DNA from: Gammaproteobacteria bacterium
GTDB lineage: Bacteria > Pseudomonadota > Gammaproteobacteria > GCA-001735895
DNA: 38,961 bases
Reading direction: 5' to 3'
Assembly (NCBI GenBank): GCA_024229615.1
Contig: JAAESG010000031.1
Span: 1 to 38,961, forward strand
Shown: in pieces, positions 1 to 8,479 of the stretch
Numbering within the stretch: position 1 is the stretch's first letter
Layout of the letters: every line of letters starts with the position of its first letter
Position numbers and translations under genes: made by a program
Notes under the pieces: generated by a model
The model's database searches: none
What the model saw: the letters and a program-made list of their open reading frames with translations, nothing else
What the model was told of the DNA's origin: nothing

Positions 1-1
1 G

Positions 2-454
2 TTGTTCTGTTTTTGGATGACACCGGTTCAGGCTGCAATCGAAGCTTACCAGTTTGAGTCGGCACAAATGGAGGCTGACTACAACAAGCTCATCGATGAG
101 TTGCGTTGCCTGGTTTGCCAAAATCAAAACCTGTCCGGTTCGGATGCGGACCTGGCACGCGATTTAAGGCGTGAGACTTACGAGATGTTGCAGCAGGGAA
201 AATCTCCACAACAAGTGGTTGACTTCATGGTGGCACGTTATGGCGACTTCGTGCTTTACCGTCCGCAATTCAAATCGACTACTTATCTGCTATGGCTCGG
301 ACCTTTTTTGTTATTGCTGGTCGTGCTTTACATGGTCGTTCGCAGAATCCGCTCCGAGGACAAGCCGGTTGAAGTCGACGCCGATGCGATGACAACGGCG
401 AAGCGATTGCTTGAAGACGACGAACACCGCAAAGACAAAGGACAGGATAAATGA
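2..454 (+). CDS. ccmH: Cytochrome c maturation protein CcmH (5' end cut by window edge)
   Basis: Periplasmic, membrane-anchored thiol-redox subunit of the System I cytochrome c maturation machinery; the family keeps apocytochrome CXXCH cysteines reduced for haem ligation. The diagnostic motif LRCLVCQNQNL (residues about 35-45) carries the two redox cysteines, followed by the helical bundle (SGSDADLARDLR). A membrane segment lies at about residues 95-113 (LLWLGPFLLLLVVLYMVV), then a charged cytoplasmic tail. The reading frame is open to the first base and only the last part of a signal peptide is visible, so the true start is upstream of the window. The stop overlaps the ccmI start by 4 bp, which indicates translational coupling. 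Identification is firm. Confidence 0.93.
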   Translation: MFCFWMTPVQAAIEAYQFESAQMEADYNKLIDELRCLVCQNQNLSGSDADLARDLRRETYEMLQQGKSPQQVVDFMVARYGDFVLYRPQFKSTTYLLWLGPFLLLLVVLYMVVRRIRSEDKPVEVDADAMTTAKRLLEDDEHRKDKGQDK

Positions 455-1665
455 GTTTCTGGATTGCCGTGGTCGTGTTGCTCGCGCTCGCGCTCATTAT
501 TTTATTGCTCCCGTTGATGCGGTCCTCTCCGGTGCAGTCGGATCCGCAGCGTCAGCAGCAAAACGTTCAAATCGCACGCGAGAAAAAAGCCTTGCTGGAA
601 GCGCAACTCGCTGATGGTGAAATCGATCAGACGAGCTTTGATAGTGCCTACCTGGATTTACAGACTGCGTTGGCGCTGGAACTGGAAGTACAGGAAACGA
701 AAAGCGAGAAATCGCGCGGCAAGTGGATGGCAGTGGTAGTTGTGCTGATCATTCCGGCGATATCTGTGGCCATGTACCTGTATTACGGAGAGTACCGAGT
801 CATCGAAAACCCCGAACTGGCGCGGATAGCGCCGAGGCAACAGACCGCGTCGGCACCGCAGATGACAATCGATGAAATGATCGCGGCGATCAAGCAAAGA
901 TTGCGCGACAATCCGGAGGATGCCGAGGGCTGGTTTATGCTTGGCAGAACATTTATGGGTAAGCAGCAATACGGCGAGGCAGTGGCTGCTTTTCAGCGCA
1001 GCAATGATCTCCTCGCAAATGAACCGGGTATCATGTTTGCCCTCGCTGATGCACTCGCGATGCAAAACAATGGCTCCCTGCTGGGTGAGCCCGAGGCGTT
1101 GGTCAAGCGCGGACTCGAGCTTGCACCGAGTTTTCCAAATGGCTTGTGGCTCGCGGGTATGGCTGCAGAGCAACGTCAGGATTACGCGGCCGCGCATCGC
1201 TACTGGACACGGTTAGTGCCACTAATAACCGATAATGCTGCCTCGTTGCAGGAAGTCAAAAACCTCATCGCGATGCTCGAAACACGGGACCCGAATCTCG
1301 CCACGAGCGAAACTGTCGGTGCTGCGCTAAGTCTGCTTGTCGATATAACCGCTGAACTGAAAGCCAGGGCTGATCCTGCGGCAGAGGTGTTCATCTATGC
1401 CAAGGCGATGCAGGGGCCACCGATGCCGTTAGCCGCGAAAAGACTGCAATTGAGTGACTTGCCTGCCTCGCTGACCCTGAGTGACGCCGACGCAATGATG
1501 CCCAATATGAAACTATCCAGCTTCGACCAGGTTATCGTCGGTGCGCGCGTTTCCAGCAGTGGCAAGCCAGTTGCTCAGGCCGGTGATTTTTACACTGAAC
1601 TCGAGGCAGTCGATAGTAACGACCCGCCCGAACAGATCGTCTTGACCATCGATCGAGTCAAGTAA
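451..1665 (+). CDS. ccmI: Cytochrome c maturation protein CcmI (TPR domain)
   Basis: CcmI acts as the apocytochrome c chaperone of System I, presenting the C-terminal haem-binding segment to CcmF/CcmH. The 404 residues show the expected order: N-terminal membrane segment (residues 3-23), a cytoplasmic coiled-coil loop of about 70 residues, a second membrane segment (about 92-111), then a periplasmic domain with TPR-like helices (DAEGWFMLGRTFMGKQQYGE and onwards, about 155-275) and a C-terminal beta-rich domain (PLAAKRLQLSDLPASLTLSD) typical of the fused CcmH/CycH C-terminus. It starts inside the ccmH stop codon and ends 8 bp before the convergent rhodanese gene, so it is probably the last gene of the ccm operon. 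Confidence 0.92.
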   Translation: MSFWIAVVVLLALALIILLLPLMRSSPVQSDPQRQQQNVQIAREKKALLEAQLADGEIDQTSFDSAYLDLQTALALELEVQETKSEKSRGKWMAVVVVLIIPAISVAMYLYYGEYRVIENPELARIAPRQQTASAPQMTIDEMIAAIKQRLRDNPEDAEGWFMLGRTFMGKQQYGEAVAAFQRSNDLLANEPGIMFALADALAMQNNGSLLGEPEALVKRGLELAPSFPNGLWLAGMAAEQRQDYAAAHRYWTRLVPLITDNAASLQEVKNLIAMLETRDPNLATSETVGAALSLLVDITAELKARADPAAEVFIYAKAMQGPPMPLAAKRLQLSDLPASLTLSDADAMMPNMKLSSFDQVIVGARVSSSGKPVAQAGDFYTELEAVDSNDPPEQIVLTIDRVK

Positions 1666-1673
1666 TAACAGGA

Positions 1674-2024
1674 TCAGCCAAAGACTTCCTTGATCTCTTC
1701 GAATGGTGCGGTTATGGCGTAGACCTCGCTATATCCCAGTTTTTTAAGCGTGTGTGCCGCGAGTGACGCCCTGCCGCCTCCACCGCAGTGGGTCAGGATC
1801 ACAGTTGTCGCCTGGGGGCAGACTTTATGCACCTGCATTTCCAGCAAACCACGGGAAATATTGATTGAGTCGGCCAGCTTGGCTTCATCGGCGCTATGCT
1901 TTTCACGCACATCGACAATGACCGCGTCCGGGCTTCGATCATATATCTGCTTCGCCGTTATAACGTCCACGCATTCGATATGTTGCTGCGCGTTCTTAAT
2001 TAATTGACCTGCCGTCTTGAGCAT
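1674..2024 (-). CDS. Single-domain rhodanese-like sulfurtransferase
   Basis: A compact rhodanese domain of about 116 residues from the preferred ATG at 2024; an upstream in-frame start at 2093 is possible but would run into the divergent gene. The family transfers sulfane sulfur through a persulfide on the active-site cysteine. The active loop is visible as HCGGGGRAS, matching the C-x-x-G-x-R rule with all six loop residues present, and the preceding VIVDVRE strand is the conserved CH2A-like motif. No signal peptide or second domain is present, so it is probably a cytoplasmic GlpE/PspE-type protein. Its physiological partner cannot be inferred. It converges on ccmI and diverges from the hydrolase gene across about 50 bp. 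Confidence 0.82.
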   Translation of the reverse strand: MLKTAGQLIKNAQQHIECVDVITAKQIYDRSPDAVIVDVREKHSADEAKLADSINISRGLLEMQVHKVCPQATTVILTHCGGGGRASLAAHTLKKLGYSEVYAITAPFEEIKEVFG

Positions 2025-2074
2025 TTTTGATACCCTGTTTTCATCGACTCCCGAATGAGATAGTTTACTGCGAA

Positions 2075-2992
2075 ATGGATAGCAAACAACCACCTCCCGG
2101 GCGAGCCCGGATTCTAAGTTCTGCGGAACGTCGACAAAGGGTAATACCGTTGAGTTTTCAGCTGTCCGGGATAGCCCTTAACCTGATTTCCGTACTACAC
2201 AATGAATGGGCCGCCGGAGTGCTTTCGCGGTTCTGGTTTACCGTGTTCAAGTCTAATCCCAGGCCCTGGGTAGCTGAATTCTGGAGCGGTGCCCACCGCC
2301 GTGTCGAAGTGACGGTCGACGATGTGACTATTCCAGTGCATTGCTGGGGCCAGGGCCCAGTGGTCGTTTTAATGCATGGCTGGAGCGGTACTGGTACCCA
2401 GTTTCGCTACTTTATTACGCCGCTGGTCGAAGCTGGGTTTTGTGCCGTCTGCTTTGATGCGCCAGAACATGGTAGCAATCCCGGTCGGCAAACTCATATG
2501 CTGCGATTTAGCGACTCACTCATTGCGATTCAGCGGCAGCTGGGCGAAGTCGATTGCGTTATCGCGCATTCGCTGGGTGCGATGGCGGCGACTTATGCGA
2601 TGCGGGGCGGGTTTAATCCGCGTCATGCGGTGCTCGTGGCACCCCATCTCGATGTACAGAAAATGTTCGAAACCTATCGTGATCTGCTCAACATGCGGCC
2701 CGCGTTGGCGCAGCGATTTCACCAGAAAATTGGCGGTAAAATGCAGGCTTTGATGGATGGCGCCGATCCCTGGGAGTTGCTGTTACCCGGGAAACTGCTT
2801 GCTGACCCGGAATTGCAAGGCATGCTGGTATACGACCAGGAGGATCCTGAAATCAACACGGGCCAGTTTCTCGAAATGATCGATTGTTGGCCGACTTGCG
2901 AAGCCCATGCAACTCGTGGCCTAGGTCACAACCGGATTCTAAAGGATGAAGCCGTCATTACCCGGGTAGTCGAATATCTGAAGGTTCACTAG
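2075..2992 (+). CDS. Alpha/beta hydrolase
   Basis: Serine hydrolase of the alpha/beta fold, substrate unknown. From the ATG at 2075 (305 residues) the oxyanion-hole motif HGWSG is at residues 101-105 and the nucleophile elbow AHSLG places the catalytic serine at 166. A late GLGHNR motif supplies the histidine; an acidic residue in the DQEDPEIN stretch is the likely third member of the triad. The first 70 residues are a helical extension ahead of the catalytic core and contain a mildly hydrophobic stretch (about 25-58), which may bind membrane. A TTG at 2027 would lengthen the protein by 16 residues; the ATG is preferred because it avoids overlapping the divergent rhodanese start. It ends 17 bp before the convergent gluQ stop. 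Confidence 0.8.
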   Translation: MDSKQPPPGRARILSSAERRQRVIPLSFQLSGIALNLISVLHNEWAAGVLSRFWFTVFKSNPRPWVAEFWSGAHRRVEVTVDDVTIPVHCWGQGPVVVLMHGWSGTGTQFRYFITPLVEAGFCAVCFDAPEHGSNPGRQTHMLRFSDSLIAIQRQLGEVDCVIAHSLGAMAATYAMRGGFNPRHAVLVAPHLDVQKMFETYRDLLNMRPALAQRFHQKIGGKMQALMDGADPWELLLPGKLLADPELQGMLVYDQEDPEINTGQFLEMIDCWPTCEAHATRGLGHNRILKDEAVITRVVEYLKVH

Positions 2993-3011
2993 ATCTCCTT
3001 GAAGGAGTACT
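2993..3011. repeat. Isolated copy of the outer arm of the 13.7 kb inverted repeat
   Basis: The 19 bp between the convergent hydrolase and gluQ genes (atctccttgaaggagtact) match 14032-14050, the outer end of the large inverted repeat, at 18 of 19 positions. Locally it contains a small dyad (CTCC-ttgaa-GGAG) but no T-tract, so it is not a convincing terminator. It may be a relic or solo end of the same repeat family. Confidence 0.5.
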
Positions 3012-3918
3012 AGCTTTCGAAGTTTTCCGCTATGGACGGGCGCTGTATCGGGATCAGTTCTGGCGTCCAGTTGTCGATTGCCCATTGCAGTATTTCTGCG
3101 GGTTTGCAGGTCAGCAAGTCCGGTCCCGGTGACTGACCCAGATGAATCAAGGCGTCCAGTAATTGTAGCGCAGCGTTTTGCTGATCGATCGCGTTGGCGC
3201 CGGTCTGCTTACTGAGTTTTACCCCGGTAGCATTATTCACCAGCGGAATATGCATATAGGAAGGGGTGTCGAATCCAAGTCTTTGCTGTAGAAAAATATG
3301 CAGGCAAGTGTTTTCCAGTAAATCAGCGCCACGGACTATCTGGTTGACGCCTTGTTGTTCGTCATCGATAACCACGGCAAGATGATAGGCATAGATATCG
3401 TCAACCCGCTTGAGTACGAAGTCACCGACGGTTTCGGACAGGTTCAACGCAAACTCGCCATACACCCGGTCGCTAAATTTGACCACCCCTGCTTTTTTGG
3501 TGCGAAGCCGAATCGAATGGTTGGCAACGGACAATTGCTTGTCGCGGCAATTGCCCGGATAGATCAGTCCCAATGGCCCTTGCGGCGCATTCTGTTCACG
3601 CAGGTTTCGGCGACTGCACTCACAGGCGTAACAGTCATCCTGACCCAGTAGATTGTCGAGATAGTACTGATATTGTTCGAAACGCTCGCTTTGATACAGA
3701 ACAGAGTCATCCCAAGCGAAACCAAAGGCCTCCAGATCACGCAGAATCTGCTCGGCGGCCCCAGCGACTACTCTAGGCGTATCGACGTCCTCGATACGCA
3801 GCAGCCATCGACCCGAACAGGCTTTGGCCTGACAATAGCTAGCCAGCGCCGCAACCAGGGATCCGAAGTGCAGAGGACCCGAAGGCGAGGGCGCGAAACG
3901 TCCGGTGATTGTCGTCAA
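3010..3918 (-). CDS. gluQ: Glutamyl-Q tRNA(Asp) synthetase
   Basis: Paralogue of the glutamyl-tRNA synthetase catalytic domain that attaches glutamate to the queuosine base at the wobble position of tRNA(Asp). The 302 residues hold the class I Rossmann signature ([13 protein letters not shown] near residue 8; HIGH variant HFGS) and the KMSKS-like motif KLSKQ, with the anticodon-binding domain absent, as expected for GluQ/YadB. A cysteine cluster (CYACEC, near residue 98) with a later cysteine (YPGNC) matches the zinc site of the family. It begins with TTG inside the dapE stop codon (TTGA overlap), so it is translationally coupled as the last gene of the dap operon. Linkage to dapE is probably only organisational. 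Confidence 0.9.
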   Translation of the reverse strand: MTTITGRFAPSPSGPLHFGSLVAALASYCQAKACSGRWLLRIEDVDTPRVVAGAAEQILRDLEAFGFAWDDSVLYQSERFEQYQYYLDNLLGQDDCYACECSRRNLREQNAPQGPLGLIYPGNCRDKQLSVANHSIRLRTKKAGVVKFSDRVYGEFALNLSETVGDFVLKRVDDIYAYHLAVVIDDEQQGVNQIVRGADLLENTCLHIFLQQRLGFDTPSYMHIPLVNNATGVKLSKQTGANAIDQQNAALQLLDALIHLGQSPGPDLLTCKPAEILQWAIDNWTPELIPIQRPSIAENFES

Positions 3919-5045
3919 GACAACAGATTTTCGAGTATGCTTTGATAAATATCCGACAACTGATCGAGTTCCCGAATGTTTACATGTTCATTCAGCTTGT
4001 GAATCGATTCATTCACCGGTCCGAGTTCCAGCACCTGTGCACCAGTGGGTGCGATAAAACGACCATCAGAAGTGCCCCCGGTGGTTTTGAGAGAAGTCGT
4101 AAGACCGGTATGCTGCTTGATCGCCTGCTGCGCGGCTGCTACCAGTTCGCCCTCCGGGGTCAGGAACGGGTATCCGGAAATCGACCAGCCTATGTCGTAG
4201 TCAAGTTCGTGTTTGTCTAGAATTACGCGCGTGGTTTCGATTATTTGTTTGGCGTCGATCTCGGTCGAATAGCGCAGGTTGAAAACAACCTCGGCGTGAC
4301 TCGGAACCACGTTGTGGGCTCCGGTGCCGGAATTGATGTTGGATATCTGGAAACTGGTAGGCGGGAAGAAATGGTTCCCCTGATCCCACTCATGACGAGC
4401 AAGTTCGTGTAATGCCGGCATTGCGCGGTGTATCGGATTGTCCACTTTGTGCGGATACGCAACGTGCCCCTGTACACCATTAATGACCAGTTTTGCCCCG
4501 ATCGAGCCACGCCTGCCGTTTTTGACGACATCGCCTACGCAGTTCATGCTCGAAGGTTCTCCAATCAGAGCCCAGTCGATTTTTTCGGCACGTGCTTCCA
4601 GTGCTTCGATGACCTTGACAGTACCGTTGATGGCGATGCCTTCTTCGTCGCTGGTGATCAGCAGTGCGATCGAACCCGGGTGACCGGGATTACGTGAGAC
4701 GAATTCCTCGCAGGCAGTCACCATGGCCGCGATGCTCGATTTCATATCCGCTGCGCCGCGACCATACAGGTTGCCGTCGCGAATTTCTGGAGTAAACGGA
4801 TCGCTATGCCATTTATTCAGAGGGCCCGGCGGTACCACGTCGGTATGGCCGGCGAAGGCCAGCAGAGGTGCCTCCGTGCCGCGTCGTGCCCACAGATTGG
4901 TCACATCATCAAAAATCATGGTTTCACATTCGAATCCGATCGCACTGAGACGCTTGATCAACAGGGTTTGGCAGCCGGCATCGTCAGGCGTAATCGAGGG
5001 CCTGCTGATCAGTTCAGAGGCCAGTTTCAAGGTTTCGCTTGTCAT
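3915..5045 (-). CDS. dapE: Succinyl-diaminopimelate desuccinylase
   Basis: Dinuclear zinc hydrolase that removes succinate from N-succinyl-L,L-2,6-diaminopimelate, giving L,L-DAP for lysine and peptidoglycan. It is 376 residues, the standard length. The M20 family metal and catalytic motifs are in place: [12 protein letters not shown] (metal histidine and catalytic aspartate), [10 protein letters not shown] (bridging aspartate) and SDEEG (catalytic base glutamate), followed by the dimerisation (lid) domain and the C-terminal GGTSDGRF and [14 protein letters not shown] metal-site motifs. It lies 3 bp downstream of the ArsC-like gene and overlaps gluQ by 4 bp. Assignment is firm, supported by dapC and dapD in the same operon. 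Confidence 0.96.
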   Translation of the reverse strand: MTSETLKLASELISRPSITPDDAGCQTLLIKRLSAIGFECETMIFDDVTNLWARRGTEAPLLAFAGHTDVVPPGPLNKWHSDPFTPEIRDGNLYGRGAADMKSSIAAMVTACEEFVSRNPGHPGSIALLITSDEEGIAINGTVKVIEALEARAEKIDWALIGEPSSMNCVGDVVKNGRRGSIGAKLVINGVQGHVAYPHKVDNPIHRAMPALHELARHEWDQGNHFFPPTSFQISNINSGTGAHNVVPSHAEVVFNLRYSTEIDAKQIIETTRVILDKHELDYDIGWSISGYPFLTPEGELVAAAQQAIKQHTGLTTSLKTTGGTSDGRFIAPTGAQVLELGPVNESIHKLNEHVNIRELDQLSDIYQSILENLLS

Positions 5046-5048
5046 GGT

Positions 5049-5402
5049 TTAGCCGAATATCGCCTCGTATTGATCAGTATTGAAACCGAGATGAAGTTGC
5101 CCGTCCACATCGAGTATCGGCCGTTTGATGACCGCAGGGTTATCGAGCATGATACCGATTGCCGAATCGAAATCGATGCCGGTTTTAATCTCTTCCGACA
5201 ACGCACGCCAGCTCGTGCCGCGACGGTTCAACATCGCCTCCCATCCCAAAGCAGCTGCCATTGATTGCAGCTGTTTGCGCTCGAGGCCCTGTCTACGATA
5301 ATCGTGAAAATCAAACTCGATACTATGCGCCTGTAGCCAGTTGCGAGCCTTTTTGATCGTATCGCAGTTGGATATTCCGTAGAGTTTGGCCGGATCTGTC
5401 AT
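5049..5402 (-). CDS. ArsC/Spx-family reductase-like protein (YffB type)
   Basis: A 117-residue thioredoxin-fold protein of the ArsC/Spx superfamily. The N-terminus YGISNCDTIKKARNWL has the single conserved cysteine of the YffB-like subgroup (no CxxC), followed by the IEFDFHDYR strand-turn characteristic of the family and a C-terminal IKRPILDVDG. YffB-type proteins bind glutathione, and genes of this type are often found beside dapE or dapD, but no defined reaction in diaminopimelate synthesis is established. It is embedded in the dap operon, 7 bp after dapD and 3 bp before dapE. True arsenate reductase activity should not be assumed because no ars genes are near. Confidence 0.85.
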   Translation of the reverse strand: MTDPAKLYGISNCDTIKKARNWLQAHSIEFDFHDYRRQGLERKQLQSMAAALGWEAMLNRRGTSWRALSEEIKTGIDFDSAIGIMLDNPAVIKRPILDVDGQLHLGFNTDQYEAIFG

Positions 5403-5409
5403 CGGATAC

Positions 5410-6231
5410 CTAGATATTACGTATCAGGTCGTTGATGCCGACCTTGCCCCGTGTTTTTTCGTCGACCTGCTTGACGATCACTGCACAATAGAGACTATAG
5501 CGACCATCCTCGGATGGCAAATTACCGGATACAACCACCGATCCGGCGGGTACCCGTCCATAGGATACCTGACCGCTTTTACGATCATAGATCTTGGTGC
5601 TTTGGCCGATGTAAACGCCCATCGAAATGACCGAGTTTTTTTCCACGACGACCCCCTCGACGACTTCCGAACGGGCACCGATAAAACAGTTGTCTTCGAT
5701 TATAGTGGGTGAAGCCTGCAGGGGTTCGAGCACCCCACCGATGCCCACTCCGCCGGAAAGATGTACGTTTTTGCCGATTTGAGCGCAGGAGCCAACCGTG
5801 GCCCAGGTGTCGACCATGGTGCCGTTGTCGACGTAAGCACCGATATTGACATAGGAAGGCATCATCACCACACCTGGGGCCACATATGAACCCTTGCGCG
5901 CGACCGCGGGCGGTACCACGCGAACCCCGCTGGCAGCATGCTGCTCTGCACTGCAACCGTCAAACTTGGAGTCGACCTTGTCGTAGTACTGGGTGAAACC
6001 ACCGGGCATTATCTGATTATCACGAATCCGGAACGATAACAGCACGGCCTTTTTCAGCCACTCGTTGACTTGCCAGCCGTTGGCGACGGGTTCGGCGACG
6101 CGTTGCTTGCCCGAATCGAGAAGCTCGATGGCTTCGAGCACAGCGTTCCTGACCTCGATATCGACGTTGCCGGGATTGATTTCAGCTCGATTTTCGAACG
6201 CCTGTTCGATAATTTGCTGAAGTTCTGCCAT
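5410..6231 (-). CDS. dapD: Tetrahydrodipicolinate N-succinyltransferase
   Basis: Transfers succinyl from succinyl-CoA to 2,3,4,5-tetrahydrodipicolinate, committing carbon to the succinylase DAP route. The 273-residue length matches the family almost exactly. After an N-terminal helical domain, the left-handed beta-helix is visible as hexapeptide repeats ([20 protein letters not shown] onward, about residues 120-215), including [20 protein letters not shown] and [18 protein letters not shown] clear Shine-Dalgarno AGGAG precedes the ATG. It is the second gene of the operon, 10 bp after dapC. Confidence 0.97.
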   Translation of the reverse strand: MAELQQIIEQAFENRAEINPGNVDIEVRNAVLEAIELLDSGKQRVAEPVANGWQVNEWLKKAVLLSFRIRDNQIMPGGFTQYYDKVDSKFDGCSAEQHAASGVRVVPPAVARKGSYVAPGVVMMPSYVNIGAYVDNGTMVDTWATVGSCAQIGKNVHLSGGVGIGGVLEPLQASPTIIEDNCFIGARSEVVEGVVVEKNSVISMGVYIGQSTKIYDRKSGQVSYGRVPAGSVVVSGNLPSEDGRYSLYCAVIVKQVDEKTRGKVGINDLIRNI

Positions 6232-6241
6232 GGTGTTTCTC

Positions 6242-7441
6242 CTAAAGAGTCGCTAACAATGAGTTGATTCGATGAGCCGCGTCGACGCATTCATCCAGCG
6301 GGGCGACGAGCGCCATGCGCACACGGTTCTCTCCCGGGTTGCCACTACCGTGATCGCGTGCCAGGTATCTGCCCGGGAGTACGGTCAGGTTTTGTTCGGC
6401 GTAAAGACGTTGCGTAAATTCGGTATCAGCAATCGGCGATTTGGCCCACAGGTAAAACCCGGCCTGCGGTTTCTGCGGCGCGAGTGTATCAGAAAGCAGC
6501 GCCAAAACCTGCTCAAATTTCTCCCTATAGAGGCGACGATTCTCGACCACGTGGGATTCTTCGCCCCAGGCAGCAGTGCTCGCGGTCTGAGTTGCCGAAG
6601 GCAGGGCGCAACCGTGATAAGTTCGATACAACAGAAATTTCTCCAGTATCTTCGCATCTCCCGCAACAAAGCCGGAACGCAATCCCGGTAAATTCGAACG
6701 CTTCGACAAGCTGTGAAAGGCAAGACAATGACTGAAACGGTCATTGCCCATCTCGGCAGCGACTCCTAGCAGGCCGGGTGGTGGTTCGCTTTCATCAAAA
6801 TAGATTTCGGAATAGCACTCGTCGCTGGCGATTACAAATTCGTGTCGATGCGCGAGGTCGATGAGCTTGCGCAAATATTCTGCCGGCATGACCGCGCCGG
6901 TCGGATTTCCGGGGCTGCAGATATAGATCATTTGACAGCGCGCCCATTGAGATTCATCGACACTGTCCAGGTCAGGCAGGAAATCATTCTCCGGCAGGCA
7001 ATCCAGGTACACCGGTTGCGCGGCTGCGAGTAGTGCCGCGCCTTCGTATATTTGGTAAAAGGGATTAGGCATCATTACCATCGCATCACCTGTGCTGCGA
7101 TCGATGACGCATTGGGCAATTGCAAATAGCGCTTCGCGAGTACCGCTTACCGGCAACAGGTTCACTTCGGGATCCAGCATGCCCGGCTGGATTTTAAAAC
7201 GAGACTGCAGCCAGTCCGTGATGGCTATGCGCAATTCCAGGGTGCCCCTGGTGCTGGGGTAGTTTGAAAGCTGGTGCATATGTGCGATCAGATTCTCGAT
7301 CACGAAATGAGGCATCGGATGCTGCGGCTCACCCATCGACAGGGCGATATGATCGAGCTGTGCAGGCGGCTGCAAACCTGCTTTAAGTGTGGATAATTTT
7401 TCAAATGGGTACTGCTGTAGCTGAGATAAATCTTTGTTCAT
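6242..7441 (-). CDS. dapC: Succinyldiaminopimelate transaminase
   Basis: PLP-dependent fold-type I aminotransferase, assigned to conversion of N-succinyl-2-amino-6-ketopimelate to N-succinyl-L,L-DAP. The protein is 399 residues from the ATG at 7441; a TTG codon directly before it is a weaker start. Visible features are the cofactor region ([12 protein letters not shown]), [29 protein letters not shown] and the Schiff-base lysine in [15 protein letters not shown], then the C-terminal arginine region (NRVRMAL). Sequence alone could fit other class I/II aminotransferases, but its position leading dapD and dapE makes the function very likely. A promoter -10 lies just upstream. Confidence 0.92.
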   Translation of the reverse strand: MNKDLSQLQQYPFEKLSTLKAGLQPPAQLDHIALSMGEPQHPMPHFVIENLIAHMHQLSNYPSTRGTLELRIAITDWLQSRFKIQPGMLDPEVNLLPVSGTREALFAIAQCVIDRSTGDAMVMMPNPFYQIYEGAALLAAAQPVYLDCLPENDFLPDLDSVDESQWARCQMIYICSPGNPTGAVMPAEYLRKLIDLAHRHEFVIASDECYSEIYFDESEPPPGLLGVAAEMGNDRFSHCLAFHSLSKRSNLPGLRSGFVAGDAKILEKFLLYRTYHGCALPSATQTASTAAWGEESHVVENRRLYREKFEQVLALLSDTLAPQKPQAGFYLWAKSPIADTEFTQRLYAEQNLTVLPGRYLARDHGSGNPGENRVRMALVAPLDECVDAAHRINSLLATL

Positions 7442-7468
7442 CAAGGCTCGATCCAGTTTCCTAAGGCT

Positions 7469-7474
7469 ATTATA
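7469..7474 (-). promoter_or_regulatory. Candidate sigma-70 -10 element for the dap operon
   Basis: On the minus strand a perfect TATAAT hexamer lies 27 bp upstream of the dapC ATG, which would give a leader of roughly 20 nt. The -35 match is poor (TTTAAA at a 16 bp spacing). A perfect TTGACA exists farther upstream (7591-7596) but at a distance that does not pair with this -10. Confidence 0.4.
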
Positions 7475-7639
7475 TCGTCAGATTCAGACTTTTAAATCGG
7501 TAACTCGATCGAGCTGAATTTTTCAGGAATTAATGTGACTAATTTACTTGAGCCAGTTTGTGGTTTGAGACCCGGGTCCCAGTTCGATTTTGTCAAAAGC
7601 TTATAATTTTATCACCCTTCTGTTTTACGTTTGTTTGCT

Positions 7640-7666
7640 AACCCCATTATTGATGGGGTTTTTTTT
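7640..7666 (+). terminator. Rho-independent terminator on the plus strand without an assigned gene
   Basis: An 8 bp perfect stem (AACCCCAT / ATGGGGTT) with a 5 nt loop is followed directly by a T-tract. The T-run exists only in the plus-strand direction, so it cannot end the minus-strand flgMN transcript. No plus-strand coding gene precedes it; the dap genes are on the other strand. Confidence 0.72.
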
Positions 7667-7706
7667 GGGGATAATCTGGCCTGTTTGTAGCGTTCGAGAT
7701 AATAGC

Positions 7707-7734
7707 AATCCGGAGACTACTTAGTCGCCGGATT
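7707..7734. repeat. Long imperfect hairpin
   Basis: Arms AATCCGG and CCGGATT flank a second, inner dyad (GACTA / TAGTC), giving a nearly continuous 28 nt stem with one mismatch. It sits between the terminator and the inverted-repeat unit in the 7442-7987 non-coding stretch. Confidence 0.6.
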
Positions 7735-7736
7735 AA

Positions 7737-7901
7737 TACCTGAATCCGTGGGTCCATGACAGCGCATAACGCAAGCCTTTGATCCCACAGCGGTTCAAAA
7801 AAATAGCCGCTTAACCTATGGGTGATGCTCAGATTTTTTGATTCCACTGTGACATCAGATTCTTAAACTCTGCATCCGCCCTGAACCCACGGATTCAGGT
7901 A
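7737..7901. repeat. Inverted-repeat unit (MITE-like candidate)
   Basis: About 165 bp bounded by perfect 17 bp inverted repeats (TACCTGAATCCGTGGGT at 7737-7753 and its complement at 7885-7901). The right end is itself a hairpin (CCTGAA / TTCAGG). The interior holds no supportable ORF, but has a short GCGG/CCGC hairpin around an A-tract. No convincing target-site duplication was seen. The size and ends suggest a non-autonomous element or REP-type repeat; no parent transposase is in the window. The remaining sequence to 7987 shows nothing further. Confidence 0.5.
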
Positions 7902-7987
7902 ATAGTAAACCGAAATCTGGCTTTCTCAATCAGAAGTAGTCGTTACCTGTGCTGCTTCGCGGAATATAGGCAGAAAAATGTCTGGAA

Positions 7988-8479
7988 TCAAACGATGGCG
8001 ATATCGCGTTGACCCGTGGGGTTAGTCGTTTTACCGTCGCTACTATAGGTTTTGCAGTTTCCTGCGGCACCGAGACCACTCAAAATTCCGAGCGAACGAC
8101 GCACCCGATCACGACCTTTGCTCACCAACAGGTTATTGGCCTGGATCGAATGCTGTAATTTCACCAGTCCCTGAATCAATTGCTGATACAGCTCATTGAC
8201 ATGCCCTTGTTCGTCATCACACCAGGCTACACATTGTTCAAAACCCTCGCTGCCCTCGCTAAATCCATAACTGGAGAGCAATTGGTGGCGTTGTTGCTCG
8301 AGATGTTCGATATCGTTCACCGCGAAATCCGGGTGCGCCAATGTTTGCTGCAGCTGTTCAAGCCGATTTTCCGCGATTGCTGTTTTAATTTCAGCCAGGT
8401 ACTCACTGGCTCGGTTAATCCGTGTTACATGGGTGTGCAACAATTCACAAAGTTGTACGTGGCACTTCTGACGACTCAT
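7988..8479 (-). CDS. flgN: Flagellar export chaperone FlgN
   Basis: Cytosolic type III export chaperone for the hook-filament junction proteins FlgK and FlgL. The 163 residues are predicted mostly helical with heptad-like leucine and glutamine spacing, and the C-terminal third carries the family signature (NNLLVSKGRDRVRRSLGILSG followed by TYSSDGK). FlgN diverges strongly in sequence, so identification rests on this C-terminal pattern plus its 4 bp ATGA overlap with flgM, the usual arrangement. Its flgK and flgL clients are not in this window. Confidence 0.88.
   Translation of the reverse strand: MSRQKCHVQLCELLHTHVTRINRASEYLAEIKTAIAENRLEQLQQTLAHPDFAVNDIEHLEQQRHQLLSSYGFSEGSEGFEQCVAWCDDEQGHVNELYQQLIQGLVKLQHSIQANNLLVSKGRDRVRRSLGILSGLGAAGNCKTYSSDGKTTNPTGQRDIAIV

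Noticed and set aside
658-1197. Minus-strand frame of about 179 codons inside ccmI
   Set aside because: It is antisense to a well-supported CcmI and shows no domain or start signal.
2991-3011. Terminator between the convergent hydrolase and gluQ genes
   Set aside because: The dyad is short and lacks a T-tract in either direction; the match to the large repeat arm is the better explanation.
7571-7600. tRNA-like T-arm (AGTTCGAT after CCCGGGTCCC)
   Set aside because: No acceptor, D or anticodon arms can be paired around it.
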